Source: Neostapfia colusana
Taxonomy: Eukaryota; Streptophyta; Magnoliopsida; Poales; Poaceae
Direction: 5' to 3'
Length of the DNA: 64,000 bases
Assembly (NCBI GenBank): GCA_030760725.1
Contig: JASWHV010000012.1
Coordinates: forward strand, 82,844,968 to 82,908,967
Position numbers and translations under genes: made by a program. This document shows positions 22,445 to 33,448 of this stretch, one piece after another (position 1 is the first letter of the stretch; the number at the start of each line of letters is the position of its first letter). Below the pieces are notes generated by a model. The model did not search any database. It saw nothing but the letters and a program-made list of their open reading frames with translations, and had not been told where the DNA came from.

Positions 22445-22457
22445 TGGTATCAGAGCC
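22445..22457 (+). promoter_or_regulatory. Primer binding site, copia element
   Basis: TGGTATCAGAGCC is complementary to the 3' end of plant initiator methionine tRNA and lies two bases after the LTR. Confidence 0.88.
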
Positions 22458-22627
22458 GTTCTATACTGTAGCCTATACATCTCCTGCTCATCTCCTTCCC
22501 ACGCCTCTCTCCGTCTTCAGCCGGAAGCAATAACACCGGTTGTTTCAACTCTTTCCTCTTCTGCACAGACGAGCAATAACTTGTCTGAGACAGCCTCTTC
22601 CCCACAACACTCCCCCACTTGCACGCC

Positions 22628-24217
22628 ATGTCCGAAGGACAGTCTCAGCACTCGGTCGCTTTGAGCGCGCGGCGTCGGCAGGAGGCCGAGATCGCCGCGG
22701 CAGAAGAACGCGAGCGAGCAGCGGCAGAGGCTGCAATGAGGGCGGCGAGGGCGGCGAGGCTGGCAGCGGCAGAACTGGCAGTGGCGAAGGCGGAAGTAGA
22801 AGCAGCAGCGGCTGCCGATGCAGCTCGTGTGGCTGCAACAGAGCTTGAGGCTATGTGTGGCGGTAGCGACAGAGGCTCTGATTCTACTGACGGCGGCACT
22901 AATGAAGATCTCAGGCTGGCGATGGAGGTAGCACGACCACAGACGCCATAGTGGACAGCCGCGCACCCCCATGAGCGCGGCGGCTGCAGCCCAGATGGGC
23001 GCGGACGCGCCGGCGGCTGCAGCCCAGACGGGCGCGGACGCGCCGGCGATGCTCCGAGCGGGGGTGGTTGGGTCGACGGAGATCGAGGAATTTGCAGGCG
23101 GTGCGACTCTCCCTCCCTGAACAGGTACCATGGTTACCACGGGATCGATGCCATTCTCAGGGACGTTGGTCTCAGCGGTGGGTGGCCTACCCTCACCATG
23201 ACCAACTACGTCGAGTGGGCCGCGGTGATGAGGATACGGCTCCAAGTGCGGCACATGTGGGAAGCAGTCCGGTACGGCGACGTCGACTACTATGAGGATC
23301 GACGGGCGCTGGATGCTCTCATTGCTGCAGTACTGCCCGAGATGCAATTCTCGCTTTCCAATAAGCGGACTGCCAAGGAGGTCTGGGACGCCATTGCTGC
23401 AGCACGCATCGGCAGCGACCGCGCCCGCAAGACCACACTGCAGGCACTCCGCAAGGAGTTGGTGAACATGACCTTCAAACCATGTGAGGATGTTGATGAC
23501 TTTGCTCTCCGTCGCAACACACTACTGCAGAAGATAGTGCAGTTCGGCGACGACACCTACAACTAGGAGAAAGCCGTCGAGAAGCTCTTCCGTTGCATCC
23601 TCGAGAAGTACAAGCAGATCGCTCGCTCGATCGAGTCTCTGCTGGACCTCTCCATGATGTCAATCGAAGAGGCGATAGGCCGCCTCAAGGTCATCGACAG
23701 CGACGAATCTCAGTCTCTCTCGGGGCCTACCACCATCGGCGGGAAGCTACATCTCACTCGGGAGCAGTGGGAGGCCTGCCAAGATGACAGGAAGAAGGGG
23801 GAGCCCTCCTCCTCGAAAGGCGGCCGCAAGCGCGGCAAGCCAAGCAAGGGCCGCGGAGGTGCCCAAGCCGGGGCGCAGAGACATGCTGAGGGTGGCGCCC
23901 ACGGAGGCGCCCAGGGCGGCGCTGCCGGCAACCGGAAGCCAGCACGAGACTACACCTGCCACAACTGTGGCAAGCTTGGTCCTTGGTCCAGGGAGTGTCG
24001 GCAGCAACGATGCGGCCAGACCCACGTCGCACAGGTGGAGGAGGAGGAGCCGACTTTGCTCCTGCCGCACGGAAGCATCGAGCCACCTCCAGTGGCATCG
24101 GCCGCAGCGGCTCTCCTCTACATCGATGAGCCGAGAGCACACGACTTTCTCGGTGACGGCCCCAGCAATGACAAGACGGACGGGTGGTGCCTCGACACTG
24201 GCGCCACCCCTCACATG
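22628..24217 (+). pseudogene. Copia gag and start of protease, broken
   Basis: ATG 22628 opens an Ala/Glu-rich coiled-coil N-terminus that stops at 22951. A 33-bp duplication (22979-23044) and a frame change follow. The gag core (UBN2-like) runs 23190-23566: NYVEWAAVMRIRL, EVWDAIAAARIGSDR, LRKELVNMTF, ending in a stop. It resumes to a zinc-knuckle-like CHNCGKLGPWSREC, where the canonical His position is Pro. The protease motif WCLDTGATPHMC at about 24187 is typical of copia (D-T-G-A). The frame is cut at 24218 by another LTR, so integrase and reverse transcriptase are absent. This was the 5' half of a copia polyprotein. Confidence 0.82.
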
Positions 24218-26035
24218 TGTAAAAGCCCAAGAAAAGGGACTTGCAAAATTTTCCATCACCTCACAACACCACAGCTTTTGTTGTCGATATCTTGTGAATA
24301 CTTGTGGAGAGCAAGTAACCACCATCAAAGGGTGATTAGAAGGGAAAGCCCTAACTTTCACAAACTAGAATTTCTACACACGAACATGCAAGGTTGAGCT
24401 CACCCTAGACCTTAAATAGTCTTGGGAAGGCTCAGGCCAAACTTCATGCAAATCCAACACTTTTTGAGTCACTTTTGGAGACAATTCAAAAAGGGGCCAA
24501 TTTAAATGTAAATTCAAATTGCAGCAACTTTCATCACTTGAATTCAAAAGTTGGCTTCATATTCAAACTCAGCACATTTTTCTGAGTTAGTCCACCAATT
24601 TTCATCCCCATTGGACTTCATCTTGTCGGGAGCCAAATTTGCAATAATTCAAATTGAATTTGAATTTCAGTTCAAATGTGAAGCAAATTTTGCCAAACCA
24701 AATTCAAATTTTGGAAACCAAATTCAAACTATGACTTGGTGCTTAAGTCTCACAATTAATTGTGAGTAGCTGGGGATATTTTCAGTAAAAACAGAAAGGA
24801 AAAATCAGAAAAAGAATTAGGGGGGGAGGGACCCACTGGTCAGACACACAGAGACCGAACCGACTCAGTCCCTCGGTCGGACACCTCTGCGGTCGCCAGC
24901 GCACGGGTGAAACCCCACCCCAACGCGATCGCCGTGCCACCTCCTGCTCGTGGGGCTGAGGACGCCGGGTACAAGACACTCGGTTGAACCGCCGGTCTGC
25001 GTGAACTTCCCCTCATCCTCTCTGTTCCACCCGCACACAACCGAAGCGACGCGCTCTGTGTTCGCCGCTCTCTGGTCGCCGGCGTCTAGGCGTCACAGGC
25101 TCCCTCGTGCCCGACGACCAACACAAGAAACAACCGCCCTAAGGTGCTGGTCCTTCTAGTCCAAACCGTTCATCATTTCATGCACTGTCGTGGGAGAATT
25201 TTCCCTGGGAATATTTAGGTGTTCTTAGGGCCGAGCCATCCTAAATCCTAAAATTCGCGGGTATTGGCTCATCACCAGGTATACCGAGCTACACACGTGA
25301 TCTACACCCTGCCACGACCATCCAGGATCAAAAAGTACAAAGAACCGTCGAGTATAGACTCTGGGTATCGAGTTTTTCAGTTCACAGCCGATATCGGACC
25401 TAGGTCGACGGTGAGCACGTAGCTCCGGCCGTTTCCATAGCCAACCGAGCTCATATTCGTGCTCAGCATGCCACAGCGGAGCTGTAGGAGCAAACCGTTC
25501 GGAAAATCAGGCCCTGAGTAGCTGGGGCGACATCACCGGAGTAGTGAGAGCCGCTGTCACCGTCACGGGCGTGGTTCCGGCCACCGCCGAGCATCGGTGA
25601 GAGCATCAGCGTGTTCCCCGAGCCAAGTTAGGCCCAGGCGGCGAAACCCGTCGAAGGTCGTGCAGCGAAATGGCCGGCGGCGAGAGCTCCGGCGAAGCAC
25701 CACCGCGGGACTCGCGGGATGTCGCAAGGTAGATGAAGGGCGGGCCGGGTCCACCGGTCAGCCTCTGTTCTCGCGCGGAGATCCACTTTGCGGCCGGATT
25801 CAGTGCGGCAGCGCGGGTAAAACCCCGTGGGCTGCGGTGTGGCCGCGTTCTTAGTGGGCCGGTTTAAGAAGTGGGCCCCACCCGCAGAGTTTAAACATTT
25901 TGGGGATTTTCCAGTTAGTTCAAACTTCCAATGCATAGACTTTTGCTAGGAAGCTCCAAATTCAGTGAACCAAATTTCGCTGAACTCAGATTTTTTAGTA
26001 CTTTCCAGCAATACAAATTTCAGCTCATGAAATAA
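24218..26035 (+). mobile_element. Long LTR (Tekay/Del-like type), 3'-truncated
   Basis: It begins TGTAAAAGCCC inside the copia protease. Blocks such as CTCAGCACATTTTTCTGAGTT at 24567 and the AATTCAAA-rich stretches parallel the LTR at 51967-55885, so both are the same general type. A GC-rich leader-like part (24830-25860) follows. It breaks at 26035 where the family C array begins. No gene was found; short frames in the GC-rich part are not shared with the other LTR. Confidence 0.6.
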
Positions 26036-26965
26036 TGGGGTCATGCCTAGCATTCACTCATCTTTAAATGAAAATACACTTGATATAGCTGGTCCAATTA
26101 CAAGGAGTAGAGCTAAACAATTGCAGAAGGAAATTCATTCTCACGTGAACGCTAACCTTATGTTTAATAATCAGTCTATGTTGAATGAGCCTATGCTTTT
26201 GAGTTCTTGTTTCAATGTCCTTAGGAATAATGAAGTGTATGAACCAGCATGGGATCAAGATGGATTCAAATCTATACATCTAAACCAAGAAGCCTATGGT
26301 GTGCATGAATAAAAAGGTGGTTCATCACCTTAGCATGGGAATGCAACCAGAAGCTACGAATTCCAAGCATCACTGCGGACAGGATACAAGGTTCTATAAG
26401 TGGATGGAAGCGTCTTCAAGTCTACTTTACAGCCCATCAAACGGTTCATTATTTGGATGTCCTAATAAGGAGTTATGCTCATTTTAGTAACTGCTGCCAG
26501 AAGCTGAAAAGACGCGCGAACCAGCCACGAAATCCACTAGAGCATGCGCATGCAGCCATTTACTCAAAGCTGAACACCCCTATCTCTATATATATCTTGT
26601 ACTAGACAATGAAAAAGGGGATCTTATTTTTATTGAATTCAGAATACACAAACTCGTGGAGTTTTGTTTATGCGTGAGTCTTGAGAGGCTTGCAATATTT
26701 GTTCTTTCGATTCCTGAGAGAGTTGTAAAACACCGAACTGCGGTTCACCCAGTTCGTGCCTTTACGTCTATAGGGCGTGATTGCGTGGGCTGTTTCGTCG
26801 ATACGTGGAAGGGTGATTGTCTCGGTAGTTCGTCGCGTGGACAGTCTCGCTGTGCGCTGCCTCTTCACCAAGTCACGCAGCGACAATTTATCAAGTTTGC
26901 AGATCCTACGAGAAGATCGGGCCACAACAACTTGTTACACGTGCTGCTTAGGCGCGTGCATATCA
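26036..26965 (+). repeat. Family C LTR 1 (930 bp)
   Basis: It starts TGGGGTCATGCC (TGAGG in the other copies) and ends GCATATCA, two bases before TGGTATCAGAGCC. It has a small internal deletion near 26380 relative to the 962-bp copies, a TATATATA promoter motif at about 26587, and AATTCAGAATACAC downstream. Confidence 0.85.
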
Positions 26966-26967
26966 TC

Positions 26968-26980
26968 TGGTATCAGAGCC
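26968..26980 (+). promoter_or_regulatory. Primer binding site, family C array unit 1
   Basis: TGGTATCAGAGCC (initiator methionine tRNA type) lies two bases after the LTR. The equivalent sites in units 2 and 3 read TGGTATTAGAG. Confidence 0.85.
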
Positions 26981-27977
26981 TCCGTTTTCTCAGTAGGATT
27001 ATTCTTGCTTTTGATAGGATAAATTTTTATATACCTACTGTCCACTAATAGCCAAAAAGAAAACCTACAGCCCAAATTCATACGTGCTACTGATTTTGTA
27101 GTTTGCTTTATCGAGTTTTAATCCTTTAAGATTTGTCTAGTTGCTGATTTTTTCTTTTCCACATCGCTCTAGTTGTTATCTTTGTTCTAATCATAAAATT
27201 GCTTGCTGCATATACCCACCCATCCCACCCTTTTTTTCTACCCGCCCCAAATTCCCCACCCGAGTTTCTTGTTTTTGTGTTGCACCATCCATCTTAGTTG
27301 ATCCTTATGCGCATACTCCCATGGATCTTTTTCCTTTACCATTACAGGAACAAGTTAACTTGGACGCCACAAAAAGATCAGACTTTATCAAGCGGTTACA
27401 TGCGGAGACAAGAAAGAATATTGAAAAGAAATCAGCACAATATGCAAAGCAAGCAAACAAAGGTAAGAAGATGGTTACATTTCAGCCAGGAGATCTTGTA
27501 TGGTTGCATCTACGAAAGGATCGTTTTCCCCAACAGCGTAAGAGTAAGTTATCTCCTCGGGGTGATGGTCCGTTCAAGGTTCTCCAAAAGATAAATGATA
27601 ATGCTTACAAAATCGAGCTGCCACCTGAATATTTCAATGTGAGTACAACATTCAATGTCAAAGACTTGCTACCATTTGTTGGTGAGCCTGAGTCGAGGAT
27701 GACTCCTTCTCAAGAGGGGGAGGCTAATGAGGTCATGTCTAGCATTCACTCATCTTCAAATGAAAATCCACTTGATATAGCTGGTCCAATTACAAGGAGT
27801 AGAGCTAAACAATTGCAGAAGAAAATTCATTCTCAGGTGAACGCTAACCTTATGTTTAATAATCAGTCTATGTTGAATGAGCCTATGGTTTTGAGTTCTT
27901 ATTTTAATGTCCTTAGGAATGATGAAGTGTATGAACTAGCATGGGATCAATATGGATTCAAACCTCTGTACATCTGA
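26981..27977 (+). pseudogene. Array unit 1: leader joined to integrase C-terminus running into LTR 2
   Basis: Leader sequence to about 27305 (same as the leader at 48060-48390 on the other strand) is joined to pol at HTPMDLFPLPLQEQ. The frame then gives the integrase C-terminal region: HAETRKNIEKKSAQYAKQAN, FQPGDLVWLHLRKDRFP, GPFKVLQKINDNAYKIELP, FNVKDLLPFVGEPESR. It crosses the LTR start (27728) after SQEGEANE and ends at a TGA at 27975-27977, so the LTR supplies about 82 residues, including GPITRSRAKQLQ. The catalytic core and everything upstream are deleted. Frame-opening codons from 27141 are leader, not protein by origin. Confidence 0.85.
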
Positions 27978-28689
27978 ACCAAGAAGCCTATGGTGTGCAT
28001 GAATAAAATGGTGGTTCATCACCTTAGCATGGGAATGCAACCAAAAGCTAGATGACTGACACATGGTACGAATTCCAAGCATCATTGTGTACAGGATACA
28101 AGGAGTTATAGGTTGTTCTATAAGTGGATGGAAGCGTCTTCAAGTCTACTTTACAGCCCATCAAACGGTTCATTATTTGGATGTCCTAATAAGGAGTTAT
28201 ACTCATTTTAGTAACTGCTGCCAGAAGCTGAAAAGACGCGCGAACCAGCCACGAAATCCACTAGAGCATGCGCATGCAGCCATTTACTCAAAGTTGAACG
28301 CCCCTATCTCAATATATATCTTGTACTAGACAATGAAAAAGGGGATCTTATTTTTATTGAATTCAGAATACACAAACTCGTGGAGTTTTGTTTATGCGTG
28401 AGTCTTGAGAGGCTTGCAATATTTGTTCTTTCGATTCCTGAGGGAGTTATAGAACGCCGAACTGCGGTTCACCCAATTCGTGCCTTTACGTCTATAGGGC
28501 GTGATTACGTGGAATATTTCGTCGATATGTGGAAAGATAATTGTCTCGGTAGTTCGTCGCATGGACAGTCTCGCGGTGTGCTGCCTCTTCACTAGGTCAC
28601 GCAGCGACAATTTATCAAGTTCGCAGATCCTACGAGAAGATCGGGCCACAACAACTTGTTACACGTGCTGCCTAGGCGCGTGCATATCA
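27728..28689 (+). repeat. Family C LTR 2 (962 bp)
   Basis: It starts TGAGGTCATG directly after the purine tract AAGAGGGGGAGGCTAA and ends GCATATCA. TGA/TCA ends are inverted. Confidence 0.88.
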
Positions 28690-29452
28690 TCTGGTATTAG
28701 AGTCTCCGTTTCCTCAGTAGGATTATTCTTGCTTTTGGTAGGATAGATTTTTATATACCTACTGTCCACTAATAGCCAAAAAGAAAATCTACAACCCAAA
28801 TTCATACGTGCTACTGATTTTGTAGTTTGTTTTATCGAGTTTTAATCCTTTAAGATTTGTCTAGTTGCTGATTTTTTTTCTTTTCCACATTGCTCTAGTT
28901 GTTATCTTTGTTCTAATAATCAAATCGCTTGCTGCATATACCCATCCATCCCACCCTTTTTTTCTACCCGCCACAAATTCCCCACCCGAGTTTCTTGTTT
29001 TTGTGTTGCACCATCCATCTTAGTTGATCCTTATGCACATACTCTCATGGATCTTTTGCCTTTACCATTACAGAAACAAGTTAACTTGGATGCCACAAAA
29101 GATCAGACTTTATCAAGCGGTTACATACGGAGTCAAGAAAGAATATTGAGAAGAAATCAGCACAATATGCAAAGCAAGCAAACAAAGTTAAGAAGAAGGT
29201 TACATTTCAGCCATGAGATCTTGTATGGTTGCATCTACGAAAGGATCGTTTTCCCCAACAGCGTAAGAGTAAGTTATCTCCTCGGGGTGATGGTCCATTC
29301 AAGGTTCTCCAAAAGATAAATGTTAATGCTTACAAAATCGAGCTGCCACCTGAATATTCCAATGTGAGTACAAAATTCAATGTCAAAGACTTGCTGCCAT
29401 TTGTTGGTGAGCCTGAGTCGAGGACGACTCCTTCTCAAGAGGGGGAGGCTAA
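28690..29452 (+). pseudogene. Array unit 2 internal region
   Basis: Same leader/pol join as unit 1. A one-base loss near 29099 puts the start of the integrase part out of frame. The correct frame is visible from about 29229 (HLRKDRFPQQRKSKLSPRGD) into LTR 3, where it meets a TAA at 29481-29483. Confidence 0.85.
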
Positions 29453-30414
29453 TGAGATCATGCCTAGCATTCACTCATCTTAAAATGAAAATCCACTTGA
29501 TATAGCTGGTCCAATTACAAGGAGTAGAGCTAAACAATTGTAGAAGGAAATTCATTCTCAGGTGAACACTAACCTTATGTTTAATAATCAGTCTATGTTG
29601 AATGAGCCTATGCTTTTGAGTTCTTGTTTTAATGTCCTTAGGAATGATGAAGTGTATGAACCAGCATGGGATCAAGATGGATTCAAACCTCTGGACATCT
29701 GAACCAAGAAGCCTATGGTGTGCATGAATAAAATGGTGGTTTATCACCTTAGCATGGGAATGCAACCAAAAGCTAGATGACTGACACATGGTATGAATTC
29801 CAAGCATCACTGCAGACAGGATACAAGGAGTTAGACGTTATTCTATAAGTGGATGGAAGCGTCTTCAAGTCTACTTTACAGCTCATCAAACGGTTCATTA
29901 TTTGGATGTCCTAATAAAGAGTTATACTCATTTTAGTAACTGCTGCCAGAAGCTGAAAAGACGCGTGAACCAGCCACGAAATCCACTAGAGCATGCGCAT
30001 GCAGCCATTTACTCAAAGCTGAACGCCCCTATCTCTATATATATCTTGTACTAGACAATGAAAAAGGGGATCTTATTTTTATTGAATTCAGAATACACAA
30101 ACTCGTGGAGTTTTGTTTATGCGTGAGTCTTGAGAGGCTTGCAATATTTGTTCTTTCGATTCCTGAGGGAGTTGTAGAACGCCGAACTGCGGTTCACCCA
30201 GTTCGTGCCTTTACGTCTAAAGGGCGTGATTACGTGGGATGTTTCGTCGATACGTGAAAAGATGATTGTCTCGGTAGTTCGTCGTGTGGACAGTCTCGCG
30301 GTGCGCTGCCTCTTCACCAGGTCACGCAACGACAATTTATCAAGTTCGCAGATCCTACGAGAAGATCAGGCCACAACAACTTGTTACACGTGCTGCCTAG
30401 GCGCGTGCATATCA
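29453..30414 (+). repeat. Family C LTR 3 (962 bp)
   Basis: It starts TGAGATCATG after the purine tract and ends GCATATCA. The same TATA and terminal features as LTR 2. Confidence 0.88.
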
Positions 30415-31177
30415 TCTGGTATTAGAGCCTCCATTTCCTCAGTAGGATTATTCTTGCTTTTGGTAGGATAGATCTTTATATACCTACTGCCCACTAATAG
30501 CCAAAAAGAAAACCTACAACCCAAATTCATACGTGCTACTGATTTTATAGTTTGCTTTATCGAGTTTTAATCCTTTAAGATTTGTCTAGTTGCTGATTTT
30601 TTTTCTTTTCCACATCCCTCTAGTTGTTATCTTTGTTCTAATCATCAAATCGCTTACTGCATATACCCACCCATCCCACCCTTGTTTTCTACCCGCCACA
30701 AATTCCCCACCCGAGTTTCTTGTTTTTGTGCTGCACCATCCATCTTAGTTGATCCTTATGCGCATACTCCCATGGATCTTTTGCCTTTACCATTACAGGA
30801 ACAAGTTAACTTGGATGCCACAAAAATATCAGACTTTATCAAGCGGTTACATGCGGAGACAAGAAAGAATATTGAGAAGAAATCAGCACAATATGCAAAT
30901 CAAGCAAACAAAGGTAAGAAGAAGGTTACATTTCAGCCAGGGGTTCTTGTATGGTTGCATCTACGAAAGGATCGGTTTCCCCAACAGGGTAAGAGTAAGT
31001 ATCTCCTCGTGGTGATGGTCCGTTCAAGGTTCTCCAAAAGATAAATGATAATACTTACAAAATTGAGCTGCCACCTGAATATTCCAATGTGAGTACAACA
31101 TTCAATGTCAAAGACTTGCTCCCATTTGTTGGTGAGCCTGAGTCGAGGACGACTCCTTCTCAAGAGGGGGAGGCTAA
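30415..31177 (+). pseudogene. Array unit 3 internal region
   Basis: Same join as units 1 and 2. The integrase part is open from about 30682 to about 30990 (FQPGVLVWLHLRKDRFP), then frameshifts near 30997. The correct frame returns from about 31089 (FNVKDLLPFVGEPESR) and runs into LTR 4 to a TGA at 31425-31427. Confidence 0.85.
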
Positions 31178-31858
31178 TGAGGTCATGCCTAGCATTCACT
31201 CATCTTCAAATGAAAATCCACTTGATATAGCTGGTCTAATTACAAGGAATAGAGCTAAACAATTGCAGAAGGAAATTCATCATCAGGTGAACGCTAACCT
31301 TATGTTTAATAATCAGTCTATGTTGAATGAGCCTATGCTTTTGAGTTCTTGTTTCAATGTCCTTAGGAATGATGAAGTGTATGAATCAGCATGGGATCAA
31401 GATGGATTCAAACCTCTCGACATCTGAACCAAGAAGCCTATGGTGTGCATGAATAAAATGGTGGTTCATCACCTTAGCATGGGAATGCAACCAGAAGCTA
31501 GATGACTGACATATGGTACGAATTCCAAGCATCACTGCGGACAGGATACATGGAGTTAGACGTTGTTCTATAAGTGTATGGAAGTATCTTCAAGTCTACT
31601 TTACAGCCTATCAAACGGTTCATTATTTGGATGTCCTAATAAGGAGTTATGCTCATTTTAGTAACTGCTGCCAGAAACTGAAAAGACGCGGGAACCAGCC
31701 ATGAAATCCACTAGAGCATGCGCATGCAGCCATTTACTCAAATCTGAAAGCCCCTATCTCTATATATATCTTGTACTAGATAATGAAAAAGGGGGTCTTA
31801 TTGTTATTGAATTCAGAATACACAAACTCATGGAGTTTTGTTTATGCGTGAGTCTTGA
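31178..31858 (+). repeat. Family C LTR 4, cut at the inverted junction
   Basis: It starts TGAGGTCATG. At 31854-31858 (CTTGA) it switches to the same LTR read in reverse. The last 280 or so bases of a normal copy are absent. Confidence 0.88.
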
Positions 31859-32429
31859 TAAATTGTCGCTGCGTGACCTGGTGAAGAGGCAGCGCACCGC
31901 GAGACTGTCCACGCGACGAATTACCGAGACAATCACCCTTCCACGTATCAACGAAGCAGCCCACGCAATCACGCTCTAAGCACGAACTGGGTGAACCGCA
32001 GTTCGGTGTTATGCAACTCACTCAGGAATCGAAAGAATATTACAAGTCTCTCAAGACTCACGCATAAACAAAACTATACGAGTTTGTGTATTCTGAATTC
32101 AATAAAAATAAGATGTCCCTCTTTTCATTGTCTAGTACAAGATATATATAGAGATAGGGGCATTCAGCTTTGAGTAAATGGCTGCATGCGCATGCTCTAG
32201 TGGGTTTCGTGTCTGGTTCGCGCGTCTTTTCAGCTTCTGGTAGCAGTTACTAAAATGAGCATAACTCCTTATTAGGACATCCAAATAATGAACCGTTTGA
32301 TGGTCTGTAAAGTAGACTTGAAGACGCTTCCATCCACTTATAGAACACCATCTAACTCCTTGTATCCTGTCCGCAGTGATGCTTGGAATTCGTACCATGT
32401 GTCAGTCATCTAGCTTCTAGTTGCATTCC
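31859..32429 (-). mobile_element. 3' LTR of the minus-strand family C element, outer part
   Basis: Reverse of the family C LTR: complement of the TATATATA motif at about 32140 and of the TGACTGACACATGG block near 32408. About 85 bases of the true end are missing at the inverted join. The right end, ATTCC, is the target repeat of the family A complex, and the LTR resumes at 42316. Confidence 0.85.
32425..32429. repeat. Target site duplication of family A complex, left
   Basis: ATTCC here and at 42316-42320 flank the family A complex. The uninterrupted target (GCATTCCCATGCTAAGG) is seen in the intact C LTR near 49061. Confidence 0.88.
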
Positions 32430-33448
32430 TGATGAACCCAACGGGTACGTGGGACGCCCTATCTTTCGATGAGAGATGTTGGTAATGAACGAATTTGGTG
32501 GAGGCCGACGTTGGCTGCCCAACTACCACAACCAGAATGGTGTGGCGCCTTGAGCGACAGTTACACCGTCTCCTGGTAACTACGATTTGGGTGGAGGTCG
32601 ACGTTGTGCTACCCGACTACAACAACCACAAGGATGCTGCGCCTTAGCGATAGTTACACCGACTCCTGTTGTTGCTGTACTTGCCGTGCCAAGAACAGCC
32701 TTGAACCTGCAAGCAATCGAAGAACAAGCAAGAACAAGATAACAAGCAAACACTCACGGGTGTGAAAAAGTTAGGGTTCTAATTCAAGTAATCAAAAGGT
32801 CTCGTCGACACTTGCATTACAAGGAAGTAGCAATGGCTAAACTTACAGAAAACAAAACCCGCCCTGTCAAGGAGCTCTTGGACTACTTAAATAGGGGAGG
32901 GAAGAGGGAAATTCGTCCAGCAACAAAGGTAGGACGTGATCTCCCTTATTCTCTTCCTTTTTCTGTGATAGACTACCATTTAATAAGGAAAGAAAGAGGG
33001 AAACCCATCCAGCAGCAAGGCAGGATATGATTTCCTCTATTTCTTTCCTTATTATAGCACATCTATCTTTAAATGGGGGAAGAAAGAGGGAATTTCGTCC
33101 AGCAGCAAAGTTGGATGAGATTTCCCTTATTCTTTTCCTTATTTGTCTAAATCTCTCTTTATTACATGGCCCCAACCTCAAGATTTCCCCTCGGGTGGAG
33201 CAGCCTTTATTGCATCAATCCCTCCATCACTCCTAGCTGGATCAATTCTCAAGCACCTAATAATAAAAAGGTCATCACAAGGCTTTAATAGGTCCCCATT
33301 TGAAGGATAATTACTTTGAACAGCCAGGAATGAATTCACCTGATAATTAAGTTGATGTGCACAAGCGCGTGTCATTGGACCTTGATTAGCTGAGAGTGGT
33401 GAATGGGCTGGTGTTGTGGTTGTATCAACGGTAGCGATGTCTGCATCA
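32430..33448 (-). mobile_element. Family A 3' LTR (1,019 bp)
   Basis: Minus strand: starts TGATGCAGACATC at 33448 after the purine tract AAGAAGGGGAGGA and ends GGGTTCATCA at 32430. The pol frame, apart from a stop at the tract, continues into it to PPEGKS and a stop at about 33178. Confidence 0.9.

Larger units (their letters stand above)
26036..31858 (+). mobile_element. Tandem array of family C LTRs and a shortened internal region
   Basis: Four LTRs alternate with three near-identical 763-bp internal units. The full period is 1,725 bp between 27728, 29453 and 31178. Each internal unit holds primer site and leader (about 330 bp) joined to the last part of pol. The same join occurs in all three, so one deleted element was multiplied, most simply by unequal recombination between LTRs. 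The first LTR starts at 26036; the last is cut at 31858 by an inverted join. Confidence 0.88.

Noticed and set aside
22619..22951. Ala/Glu-rich frame as a separate host protein
   Set aside because: It follows a primer binding site and leads into copia gag, so it is the gag N-terminus.
24830..25860. Host exons in the GC-rich part of the long LTR
   Set aside because: The equivalent zone of the LTR at 51967 is also GC-rich but its frames are not shared; no domain or splice structure is seen.
28053..28689. A shorter family C LTR starting TGACTGACAC
   Set aside because: The purine tract AAGAGGGGGAGG precedes TGAGGTCATG at 27728, and the outer edges of the complex coincide with TGAGG, so the longer form is right.
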